Source: Talinum fruticosum (lineage: Eukaryota; Streptophyta; Magnoliopsida; Caryophyllales; Talinaceae). Taken from it: a DNA stretch of 64,000 nt. Position numbers and translations under genes: made by a program. The stretch's first letter is position 1; the number at the start of each line of letters is the position of its first letter. Below, piece by piece: positions 35,421-46,152 of the stretch. Under the pieces are notes generated by a model. That model saw nothing but the letters and a program-made list of their open reading frames with translations, ran no database searches and was not told the DNA's origin. The stretch lies in the NCBI GenBank assembly GCA_021018815.1, contig JAITYX010000012.1, positions 3,645,001 to 3,709,000 on the forward strand, given 5' to 3'.

Positions 35421-35959
35421 TTCACAAGGGCCTCCCTGATCAATCGGGGTAAATGAATGAATTGTTTATACAGATCACGATTATATATATGATGACTTCA
35501 CAAACTTCACGAGAATCGTTAATCGTTCAATTGTTCACGACCGATCGCCTCGGGGTTCGATGAACCTAGGAGTCGGAGTCCATGATTGATTGTTTCACAG
35601 TATGGGTCCTAAGTTTGGCTAAATCGGAAAAGCAAATCAGAAATTGACATGTTTGCAAATTGAGTATTCAAGGAAAATGATGTAAGATATGTCCGATTTA
35701 AGAGCATTTAAATTATAATTTTATGTCATAACGGTAACGTACTCGACTTCTAGCTCACACGTCTATTGTTTGATGTTTGTAAATTTTTAGGGACTTGAGC
35801 GCATGGCGGACTATTCGCAATCACACCCAAAGTTTAAAGAGGAAGAAAAGATAAATATGACCATGCTCAACTTTTCGAAAGTAAATTTTTCTTGAAGCAT
35901 TTTTGAAAAGATTTTTCTAGGAGTTGTCCTCCTTTTCAAAATTAAAACACAATACTTCT

Positions 35960-37392
35960 TTTCTTAAGGAAACACCACGAGAACCTAGTAATAAATGAAG
36001 GTTTTTCGACCTTGAGTAAGTTTCAAAACAAGGTTACGAGGCTTTGTGAGTTTTTTCTTCAATAGCTCATTTTCGGTTCTAAGGCACTCAAACTCACTCT
36101 CATTATCTTTTGAGCTGGTCTCAAGTACCTTTAAGCTGATTCGCATTTTTCTAAATCAACTTTTAAAACTTTGTTCTCATATTTTAGAGATTTAAATTTT
36201 CTTCAAATAGAGAAGAATCAAAATTAGACTTTTCCTCTAAAGTAAAAATATATTTAGCTAAATTATGCTTGGAGAACTTGAGGAAATAGTTAATTACCTC
36301 TTGAGGATCGGTTTCCTCATAATCAAACGCCTCGCTTTTGACTCAAAATCGCTTACGAGTTAGTTATAGCCATCGAGACTTGGATTCATCCTCGGTGTCT
36401 TTATCATTATCTCTTCTTTTCCCACCATGGCTTTCTTTTTCTTTTAGTCCTTCTTCCTCTATAGGCAATCCTTCACTATGTGTTCCTTGCTGCCACACTC
36501 AAAATAGCCATAAGTTAGTGAAAGAGGAATTTGAAGAGGATGGAATTTTACCTTTCTTGTCTTTCTTGTAGATCTCATTTCGGGCTTCTTACGCCATTTT
36601 TTATACTTTATCATGTGCTTGACGCCTCTAGCCGAAGTTCCATGGGATCTTCTTCGAGTATGAGGAACTCAAGCTGGGACCGGCTTCTTCCAAGGCCTTT
36701 AAGGCAATGTTCTTTTTGGTGTTGACATCATATTCTTCTTCCTTGAGATGTAACTCATGGGTGAGGAGTTTACCCATGAGCTCATCCGGCTTGAGCTTGC
36801 TGAGGTCTTGTGCCTTTTTAATAGTTGTCACCTTTAGACCTCGTTTCTTCTTTGGAACACTCCTTAGAAGTTTTCACACAACTTCCTCATTGGACCTCTT
36901 CTTCCCAAGTAACTTGAGATTTTTCACAATCTTAGTAAACCGTACATAGATCCGAGTGATGTTCTCATCCGTCTCCATCTTGAATAGCTCGTATTTGTAC
37001 AAGTATTGACTTATCTTGGTTTGTCTCACTTGGCTTGTGCCTTCATATGTTACCATAGTGTCCCACACCTATTTTGCCAAATCACAAGCTGAGACTCTAT
37101 TATACTCAAATGCATCCAAGGCATACATAAGAATGTTCTTAGCTTTGAAGTTTTTCTTGTGCCTATCATTCTCTTCAATTGTGAATTCGGACTTCAACTT
37201 TGCAGTAGTTTGGTTGCCAACTTGCTTCATGGGAATGTAGTTGCTATTGGTGATGACCTCCCATACTTCTTTATCAAGATCTTGGATGCAGCACTCCATC
37301 AATTTTTTCTAGTGGGCAAAATTGGAGCCCTTGAACTTTGGTGGTCCGGTGAATGACCTTCCTTCATTGAACACTTTGTTATATTAATCCAT
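35960..37392 (-). pseudogene. Sirevirus S2 gag
   Basis: The minus strand from an ATG at 37390-37392 (third codon is a stop) reads NEGRSFTGPPKFKGSNF, then EVWEVITNSNYIPM (37270-37210) and the helix-rich core MWDTMVTYEG...ELFKMETDENITRIYVRF (37068-36930), the copia UBN2-type gag. A zinc knuckle at about 36515-36465 reads YFECGSKEHIVKDC, with Tyr replacing the first Cys of C-x2-C-x4-H-x4-C. Glu/Ser-rich sequence follows. The start sits 59 bp inside the LTR, as expected for a leader. Several stops and shifts make it inactive. Confidence 0.7.
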
Positions 37393-37436
37393 AGATCTCT
37401 AGACCTTTTGATTATGAGATCCTTTTGTAAAAAGTT

Positions 37437-37449
37437 AGACTCGATATCA
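37437..37449 (-). promoter_or_regulatory. Primer-binding site of Sirevirus S2 (tRNA-Met-like, decayed)
   Basis: After the minus-strand LTR end CTTTCA and two bases comes TGATATCGAGTC, close to TGGTATCAGAGC, the initiator-Met tRNA site typical of copia elements. It identifies the 37452-38572 LTR as the 5' LTR. Confidence 0.55.
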
Positions 37450-37451
37450 AT

Positions 37452-38572
37452 TGAAAGTTTAATTAAAAGGTCCAAATGGCCCTAGGGGAGTGAATAGGAT
37501 AATGAAGGGAAATTGTAGAAATATTGAAGTTCTTGAAAAAATAAAGTGAACTAAGAAACAACAAGCGAGTCTAAAGTGACTTAGACAGAAAGAAATGAGC
37601 ACGACAGGTACTTTCACATGCAAACCCTCCTAGGGTAGAAAACCAGGGTAAGTGATAATCCAAGTACTAAGTCAAATCCACTATTTTGAATGCGCAAATA
37701 TAATGAAATGACTATTCGAATTGCTCCCTTAGACAATCCTCAAACTGTTGGAGATTTAGTCGTTGAGCTAAGGTCATAGCTTCCAAGAGCAGTTTTACCA
37801 ACTTGTTGTATATGAGAAACAAGGTAAAAACAGCTAGTTATACTCAAAAACCAAAAGTTATCGAAATGGAAACAAACGGGCCTAACAACCTAGTCCGAGT
37901 CCGCCTGGGATTGTCGGCTTTTACGTCGGAATTTAAGTTGGGATTAATCGGCTTTAATAAACCTGCAAAAACAAATTATAAATGTTACTCAAAGTATAAA
38001 AATACTTTGGTTCAAGATTAGATAAGGATTAGTCTAAATAAATTATTTATCGACTAAAATTCCTTAATATATTACAATGGAATTTTTCAAGTCTAATATT
38101 CAATATGATCGAATTCCATATATGCCTTAACCGAAAGAATAAATAGGGTAGAAATAGGATCGAAGAGTTAATGAGACATATTTTAGTATTTGCCAATGAA
38201 ATTAAATTTAACTTAATAAATATGGCCAAATTAAAATTAATACTAGTAATTTTGATTTAATTTATGAAGTAAGTCGGTTTAAAAGATGATTTAAAATAGT
38301 TAAATTTAGGCAAACTTTTAGTCTAAGCCATACCGAGGTTGGTCGAGTAACCATAAGTGAATGGTTTAGTAAGTGCCCGGTTCTACTTTTCTAAGTAGAA
38401 CTAAGTTCTTAGACTTTAAGAGATAATCTTTTAGATCCAAAGTTAGGTCAATCATCTTTTAGTCATCATCTTGTGAATTTCATTTCAGAAAGCATCTTGT
38501 TGAATCCTAAGTTTTAGATGAATGACTTTAAATCAAAATCAATTAAGGAGTTAGTTCATGTCTCGGTCTTCA
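37452..38572 (-). mobile_element. Sirevirus S2, 5' LTR (internally deleted)
   Basis: TGAAAGTTTAATTAAAAGG to CGGTCTTCA, 1121 bp. Compared with the S2 3' LTR it lacks a segment near 37738 (equivalent to about 14740-15140) but keeps the right half. The sequence beyond 38572 is S1 interior, confirming the outer boundary. Confidence 0.75.
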
Positions 38573-39262
38573 TGGACGTGTAAGGGGATGAAGTGCTTAA
38601 AGCCGGCGAGAGTGTCTCGGAACTCTTTAGCCGAGAGAAGTGAAGAAAGAAGCTAATTGCTCAAAACTCTTAGTAGAAGGCCCCGATTGACATAGTCTAG
38701 GGGTTAGAAGAGGAGGAGATGGAGAAGGAGGGGGTGGCTGGACGATTTTAAAAGAATGATTCCAGATTCCATTGAGGTTTCCCAGTAGCCTAGATCTACC
38801 AATTCATTTTTGCCGATAGAAATGACAAGAGCAAAGAATTTTAGCTTAGGCAAGTCGAGCTCGAAGTGAGTCGAAACTTGAGAGAGTAGTGCTGCAAAGA
38901 GAAAAGGAAGGTTCTTCTTGTCCAAAGGGAAAGAAGTGACTTGCTCAATTATGAAGGGGAAGAGATCACCATCATAGCCTTCTATGTTGTCATAGATGAA
39001 TTTGATGATCTAGTTGTTTGGGTTCTCTTTGGAAGGATAGAATGACGACACGGTTCTCATGAGGAAGAAATGGAGAAGTCTAGGCTTAGACTTCAACTAT
39101 GTGATAGAAAAGTTCTTGCGAACTTTAGGTTTGACTCTAGCGTATTTAGAATAGAAATCATCGACAACGTCGGAGTGTTGCAATCAAGAAATAGACTTTC
39201 AATATTGAAAATTTTGTGAAAAAGCGAGATTGATGACAAACTGTTTGCCCCGAACTAAGAAG
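38573..39262 (-). pseudogene. Sirevirus S1 env-like ORF, continued
   Basis: This resumes S1 exactly where S2 interrupts it. The run TTGCTCAAAACTCTTAGTAG (38658) and GAAGAGGAGGAGATGGAG (38707) matches S2 at 17435 and 17490. The minus strand encodes KNLPFLFAALLSQV near 38920-38880, equivalent to S3 THLPFGALLTLVF. Homology ends near 39262. The 5' half of S1 (pol, gag, 5' LTR) is absent. Confidence 0.6.
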
Positions 39263-39955
<693 letters not shown>

Positions 39956-40220
39956 GTTAGTCATTTGACTATAAACGATTCATTACCAATTTTAATATTT
40001 TATTTAGAGTACGGTGTTATGTACGTTATACAAAAATATTATCCATAAAACGAGTAAACTCTTTCATATGTATATAAAATTATCACAAGAGTACGATAAC
40101 AATGATGATGATAAATATTAAAATAATAAGTTATATGACGACGACGATGATAATAACAATAATAATAATTATAGTAACGATATTATTAAAATTTTTAAAT
40201 TTAATAATGCTCTTTTTTAC

Positions 40221-40225
<5 letters not shown>

Positions 40226-40255
<30 letters not shown>

Positions 40256-40278
40256 TAATGATAATAATAATAATAATA
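40226..40278. repeat. (AAT)n microsatellite
   Basis: Short AAT-rich tract with AAC and GAT interruptions, in an AT-rich stretch upstream of the MBF1 promoter. The rest of 39960-40800 is AT-rich with no further feature seen. Confidence 0.85.
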
Positions 40279-40807
40279 TGAGATTATGATTAGTTGTTAT
40301 AGTTATTATAGTAATCGTTATGAGCTACTAAGCTGTTAAAAGTCTGTTAAGAATTATTATGAAGTCGTTAAAAGCGGCAATTAGTCGTTAAAGATTATAA
40401 ACGCTTTTATAAATACTAACTTCGAGCAGGCTCTAAGTTTGAGACCAAAATTAGCGCCAATGGTTTTGATTTCCTCCCTTTTTGCCTTTAGTAGAGATAG
40501 AGAGTGAGAGTTCATTAGATTCTCATGAATCTTTTTTAAGTTTTAGTTGGGGTTTTGTTTAAGTGAAGAGAGAAAGGGGTGGAAGTGTTAAGATGTTTTA
40601 AAAAAAATAATACACTTGACTTTGTTTTTAAAAAATATCAAAATATCGAACGAGTTTTTTAGTTAGAATTATTAGTTTTTAAATTTGCTAATTTTAGAAT
40701 TTTAAAATTTTAAAATTTTTAAAAAATGAGAAGAAAACTTCGGAGATGGGAACAAGGAAGAAACATGAGCCGGCGAGACAGGAATCAGGACACGAAAAAG
40801 AAGAGAA

Positions 40808-40815
40808 TATAAGTA
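40808..40815 (+). promoter_or_regulatory. Candidate TATA box of the MBF1-type gene
   Basis: TATAAGTA lies 155 bp before the start codon, with a pyrimidine-rich CTTTTTCCCTTCTAC stretch about 35 bp downstream that could mark the start of transcription. This is inference. Confidence 0.4.
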
Positions 40816-40962
40816 GGGTAAGGTGGTACCCTAAAATATTCACTTTTTCCCTTCTACAAATTGTTTACCATCATCTTCTTCATCTCATTTTCAATCCCAA
40901 CCAATCGAAAACTTATACACATCAACAAACCAAAACACACACACCACCACAACCGACTAGAG

Positions 40963-43900
40963 ATGGCAGGCATCGGACCCATTACTCAGGACTGGGAGCC
41001 CGTTGTCGTCCGCAAAAGGCCCCCACTGCCGCCACTAAGAAGGATGAGAAGGTCGTCAACGCAGCTCGCCGCGCCGGCGCTGAGATCGAGACCGTTCGTA
41101 AAGGTGTCTCGCTCTCCTTGTTCTTCCTATTTCTTTTGCTATTTGTAATTGGCTTTATATTATTTCGCATATATCGTTCTATTTGATGTTTCCTCTCTAT
41201 GTCTCTCGCTCCTGTCAGATCAGTACGATTCGAAGTTCTTTCGTCCACCTTCCTGGCTAGGATTTTTTCAATTATGGTTTAACCATGTTGTCAATGGATT
41301 TGGGTTTCGATTTTAGGGTTTATGTATTTCGTATTATTTACACATTTTTTAAAAAACAAAAATTTCTGGTTTCGTTGGAAATTGATTTTATATGGTTTCT
41401 TAGTTCCACATACGGGCTAGTCTATATACTGTTGTATGTTATATTCAATCTCTCTAACGTGTATTAGTATCCCCCAATCCTCTGCCATATTCGGTCAATA
41501 TAAGGTTAATGTCTTTCCTCTGGATTTCATGTTTACAGGGGTGATATTCATGATAATTCTGCCGCGTTCTGTATTTATTTTTTGTATGTGTTGATTTCCT
41601 TGCTGTGTTTGCCTTCTGCTATAGTGAATTTTAATTTGTTTTGTTTGTTCCCGAAATAATTCTTTTCCCACAGGCTGAACTTGAGAGAATTACTCTGTGG
41701 ACTATTTTTGCAGTGTTGGATTGCTCTTGTCTAACACTTAAACGTTTCAGACTGTCCTCTGCTTTGTTGTGGAGTATTGGAAAGTTATTGTTTTCGGACT
41801 CAACTTCCTAAAATTTTTATTCTGTTTTCTTTTTAGGTAGGATTACATTGTTGGATTAAGAATTTTTTATATGCATAGGTTATTGACATTTTATTACTCA
41901 GTTGTACTTTTGTGTTAGATTTCTAGTTGTTTTTTCCCTGATATTTACATGGTTGCTTGGTTGGGTGTTCTGTTCTTTATGGTTTGGGGTTCTGCTTTCT
42001 GCGCTTGGATACTAATAGTGTTTTGTGATTATAATTCACCTAGTGATCTTGGATACATCACTGATTGTTTTATTGTTGAATTTGTAGCTGCTGCTGGAAC
42101 AAATAAAGCTGCATCCAGCAGCACTTCTTTAAACACAAGGAAGCTGGATGACGAAACTGAGAATCTTCATCGTGAGTACTATCCTTCTCTTATGCCTATG
42201 TTCCTGTGTTTGGATTTATCTATTCCGTGGTCTGGAAACCATATAGAAGACAAATAATGTGACCGATCAACTTCAAATGTTTCTATAGATGATTAAATAC
42301 GATGTTATTGGTTCTTAGCTTAAAGTCTGCCATTTCAAATCCTCTTCCTCATTATGTAAGAGACTTTGGTGCTACTTCTTGTGCTTTTGGGGCCGGTTTA
42401 GGGCATATTTACTAGGAACGCTTCCCGGATCGTTTAGTCTGAAACGCTACAAATTTGGATTAATTTTGACTTAGGATTGCTTTTTCCCTGGAATGCAGAG
42501 CGCTGGGTGTGGACCCTGCAACTGTGGTTTAGGGAAGGGAATCGAAATAGGGAAATAACAAGAAAAAGAAATGAAAAGAAGATACTACTCTTTCTTTTCT
42601 TGTGCTAGTAATAGGATTGATAGTCAGAAAATGGAAGAAAAGTATATTTCTTTTGCATGTTTGGTTTATAAATGAAAAGAAAGGAAGGAAAAATCAGCTT
42701 AAGGTTCCTTCAAAATCTTACCGGATTGAGAGGAAAAACACTGTATGAAATGGTAGGGACACTCCCTTCAGTGTCCTTTTCACCTCAGTTTATTTTAGGT
42801 ACACAAACATAACAAATGATTACTTTCCCGCAGGTTCTTTTGCCATCGTTTCCTCCAATGTGAACACTGTTAGTGTTCACAAATTTTTGTTCATATCCTG
42901 GCCAAGAAATTAGAGATAATGTTTTTGTTCTATCCTGGTCAGATTGCTTTCCTTAAAGTCACAAGAAAACTTCCTATTGTCTAGGCTTCTTGATCTATTG
43001 TACCTGTGTGACTGAATCATGTCTTCAATTGACAATTCATAGTAGATTAATAGCTATGGAAGCATAAATATTATCACTTCTTTTCTGAAAATAGTTTGAT
43101 TCCCTAGCTGCCAAACTAGTTTACTGATGCAGAGGCTGCGGACGCCATGCTTCTCTAGTACCTTGCAAGCTTCCTAGTTATCATAACCCATTTACTGTAC
43201 TGATATGAACGTTGATCCTCATCCAGCCCCTAGCAGCTTACCTAGCTGTTTTCTGGAATGCAGACCATTGCGGTTTACTGCTGCAAGAGCTGTTGACAGC
43301 ATGTTTCTATGAATTCTACAAAGCTTCCTTTGTTCTACAAACCCATTTGTGCATCTGCTGAAGGATACCTACCCTGAACATGGATATTCATCCTGGCCTG
43401 GATTGCTTCCCTAGTAATTTAAAATGCATTGAAGCTGCATACATATGCTCAATGGTCTCTGTCTGAACCACAAGTCACACAGCACAAAGGTTGGTGTATA
43501 TACTTATCCAACATCTTTGGACAAATCTTCTCTGAACAACCAACTAGAAAATCTACTTATGTTTCATGGCAAAATCGTGTTCTGGACAAAGTTAACTTCA
43601 TCAGGTCTATTTCTGTCCCATCAGCCAATTGTACCCATAAGCTAGAACATATAATCTTCTTTGGCCTCAAACTTACATTTTCTAGAACTAACAATGTTGA
43701 TACATTGCTTGAATTCGTCCCTGAGCTTACAATCTTTTTTTTTTTTTTTTTCCAAATACCAGCTAGCAAGTACCTTCCTGTTCTGTATGTGTCTAACCAA
43801 GTATTGTCCTTATTGAGCTTATTCGACACGTTTTTATGATGACAATCTTTTCCCCTAAGCCTCTAGTTCTTACTATGGGTAGCCCTATATTTCTAGGTAG

Positions 43901-45562
43901 GCAATTTTTTTCCATGCAGCTAGGTGTCTTTTTGTGGCATGATATGTCAGCTCACCGGAGGAAGTTTTTGAGACTCTTTCAATCTATGATGGAGCAGAAC
44001 AAATATTTCTTGACTGAAAACCTAGATGATCCAAGCAGCATAGAGTTAAATAACAGTAACTTGTCTTTGGGCCATCGTCTTTGCTATCTTGCTGCAATAC
44101 AAAACTGGCACCCTTGAAACTGTGATGGGAACATCAATGTATTTGAATTCTCCCACAGCAAAACTAGTAATGTCCAGGATAGGTGTCCCTTAAGTGAAAA
44201 GCAGGAATTCCAACATTGATCTAATTTCGACATTTTGGGGCTCTGATATTTATCCTGTTGTAAGTTTTATCCATATCTGGACATGACTTAACATTGTGGA
44301 TGAATTCTCTCTTGTGAATAAAAGCTGCTTGATTCTGAGGAGCGATATGTGGCAGACCTTAAATTTTAAAGCATGGAAGTTCATCAGTACGTTTATACAC
44401 TTAAGTAATCTTGGCAAGCTATAGGGCTGGAAAACCTGAAATCATGAGCCTAAGGAAGAAAGTGAGCAGCGGCTATTTGAAAAGGAGTTTCCTTGTTTGG
44501 AAGAGTTCAAGTATAGCCTTAGCAACCAAATTGCCAATCTTCTCCAAACTCACTGTTATTGAAAAATCCACTGTGAGATCCGTCAGGCCCTGTTTGTCGG
44601 AAAATTTTGATGTTGTTTGCAATAAGATCGTGGGATTCCATTATTATGTCATTACTAGGTGACCCCCTCGCCTCCGAAGGGGAAAAAGAAGTCTCAGAAA
44701 AAGCTGGTTAGAAGAAATTGATAGTACGACTAGGTTGAATGCATCATGTAGATTTCTCTGAGTTCTGGCGGACTAGTTCTTTTTAAACTAAGCTGACTTT
44801 GACTGATGGATGTTACAAGGATTTTCAGTTTAATCTGTGTTCTTTGTAAATTCAGTCTCCATGCTAATTTTTCAGTAGTTATTACATGTAGTGTGTAATT
44901 TTGTTTCTCTAATTTGGTCCTTGGGTTCATGAATTGAAATTTTTTGGTGCTCAGACGATCGTGTTCCAACTGAATTGAAGAAAGCCATCATGCAAGCTCG
45001 GATGGATAAGAAGCTCACACAATCTCAACTTGCTCAGGTTTGTCACTATGATCTAGTAGCATGTTTTTGCTTGGGCATGTGTCTCACTTGTCAGTTGTAC
45101 ACTAGTCTGGATCAAATATTCAAGTGCTGGGATGTATTAAAGCCTATGAAGCCTCTGCTGCTTTAACTTTGCTACTAGCTAATTGATATTGTACTTTGCC
45201 AATTATCCTGTCAATGATGCTGGCCAGACTTGAGCAGGAACTGTATCTACTGATGAGCTGAATGTGATTTGACCCCACTCAAGCTGAGTAGACCAAAAAT
45301 TTTTCCACGCAATAGAATAGACTCTCAGAGTGTTGCATTTTCTTCGTGATCTTAGCTGAGGAAGCAATGACCTGAATATGATCTGAACCCTGATATAAAA
45401 TGAATTCAATTAGTTCTCAACTTTGATTCTGTTTCCTTGCAGCTGATTAATGAGAAGCCCCAGATAATACAGGAATATGAATCCGGCAAGGCTATTCCAA
45501 ACCAGCAGATTATTGGCAAACTGGAGCGTGCTCTTGGTGTGAAGCTGAGGGGAAAGAAGTAG
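40963..45562 (+). CDS. MBF1: MBF1-type transcriptional coactivator, 4 exons, frameshift in exon 1
   Basis: Multiprotein bridging factor 1 links gene-specific activators, especially bZIP types, to TBP and is tied to stress and hormone responses in plants. Exons: 40963-41103, 42088-42171, 44955-45037, 45443-45562; every intron has GT...AG ends. Exon 1 starts [18 protein letters not shown], the family's conserved N terminus. Exon 2 gives [20 protein letters not shown], and exons 3-4 give the Cro/C1-type helix-turn-helix ([43 protein letters not shown], stop). One A is missing from the run at 41014-41017: codons after VVVRK shift frame, while the following 28 family-typical residues are intact in the neighbouring frame. 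With that base the protein would be the usual 142 residues. Either a sequence error or a young null allele; all other positions look under selection. Confidence 0.9.
42172..44954 (+). other. Intron 2 of the MBF1-type gene
   Basis: A 2783-bp intron, GTGAGT...CTCAG. It carries a roughly 140-bp imperfect tandem duplication (43115-43400) and a 15-bp T run at 43737. Frames at 43429-43839, 43836-44117 and 44411-44662 match nothing I recognise and are probably chance. Some stretches (43430-44140) have exon-like composition and could be an old insertion. Confidence 0.7.
43115..43400. repeat. Imperfect tandem duplication inside intron 2
   Basis: Two copies (about 43115-43245 and 43260-43400) share TTTACTG-TGCA, CAAGCTTCCT/AAAGCTTCCT, ACCCATTT and GATCCTCATCC/GATATTCATCC in the same order with many substitutions. 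Confidence 0.55.
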
Positions 45563-46152
45563 GCACCATTGCAAATGCTTTAATGTGTTTGTCTAAAATC
45601 GTCAAAATCGTTATGCTAATGTGTCATGGGTCTGAAACTGGTGCAAGTGAACTTTTGGCTCTGTTGCTTTTGTATAAAACATGTGGCTTGAACTACCTTG
45701 ATGGGACATGAATAACACTCGTGGAAGTCTTTTCCTTGTTCCTCTTCTCCGTAAGGTTATCTTGTGGAGTCTTCATGACTTTGTTTATCTCCACTTAGTT
45801 TCTTTCTTGCTTATAAAAGCCTTTCCAACCTATGGTACAAGCAGAGGATACGCAAGATCTTATTTACTTACTGATTCCATTGCAAAAACAGACGTCCATC
45901 TCATTATATAATTTTAGGGGTTACATAACCAGGGAAGGGGTGCACTTGTCATCGCTCTGTAGTTGTTACTCCACTCTGTGGTTTGTATTTTTTCTTTGCT
46001 CACTCGCTCTCCTTTGTCGGATCACATTTTAAGTACTTTTGGTTACATTTCAAGTACTTTTTGTAGGCCTGTTAATCTCACCCACATTACTTTTTAAGTC
46101 TGAGCATAGCAGATGTCATTAATTCCAATTGATGAATATATATGTATATAAT
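45563..46152 (+). other. 3' untranslated and downstream region of MBF1
   Basis: Sequence after the stop codon (45560-45562). A TATAAA-like word near 45673 is the only polyadenylation-like signal near the end. No further gene recognised; frames at 45708-46032 appear to be chance. Confidence 0.45.

Larger units (their letters stand above)
30537..35954 (+). mobile_element. Chromovirus-type solo LTR, split by a Sirevirus solo LTR
   Basis: It starts TGTAACACCCCGAAACTT (30537), and CTTCT flanks it on both sides (30532-30536 and 35955-35959). Inside are a G+C-rich block (30960-31480), a GAGGTATATCTCC junction (31475), long AT-rich sequence, an array of CACGATTACGGTTTACG words (35041-35420), and a conserved-looking tail with CTTGAGCGCATGG (35795). 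Without the nested 1.56-kb LTR and its 5-bp duplication it is about 3.85 kb. The end reads ACACAATA rather than the usual CA, and the site coincides with a gap in S2, so target-site recombination is an alternative. Family assignment is inference. Confidence 0.55.
14166..38572 (-). mobile_element. Sirevirus S2, full-length copia element with nested insertions
   Basis: Minus-strand copia element of the Sirevirus group with both LTRs (3' 14166-16446; 5' 37452-38572), PPT (16447), PBS (37437-37449), gag (37392-35960), RT-RNase H (30531-28832) and an env-like ORF (28215-27664 plus 17850-16447). Without nested insertions it is about 9.2 kb. Protease and integrase are missing: the gag end at 35960 and the RT start at 30531 correspond to S3 positions about 63285 and 61500. 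Nested inside are a gag-only Tat/Ogre element and a chromovirus solo LTR. Flanking S1 sequence is homologous on both sides, but no clean 5-bp target duplication is visible (CTAAT against TGGAC). Confidence 0.75.

Noticed and set aside
40746..41186. A 146-codon frame starting upstream of MBF1 and containing most of exon 1
   Set aside because: Its ATG lies before the likely TATA box, and it reads through the leader. It only looks coding because of the one-base deletion in exon 1.
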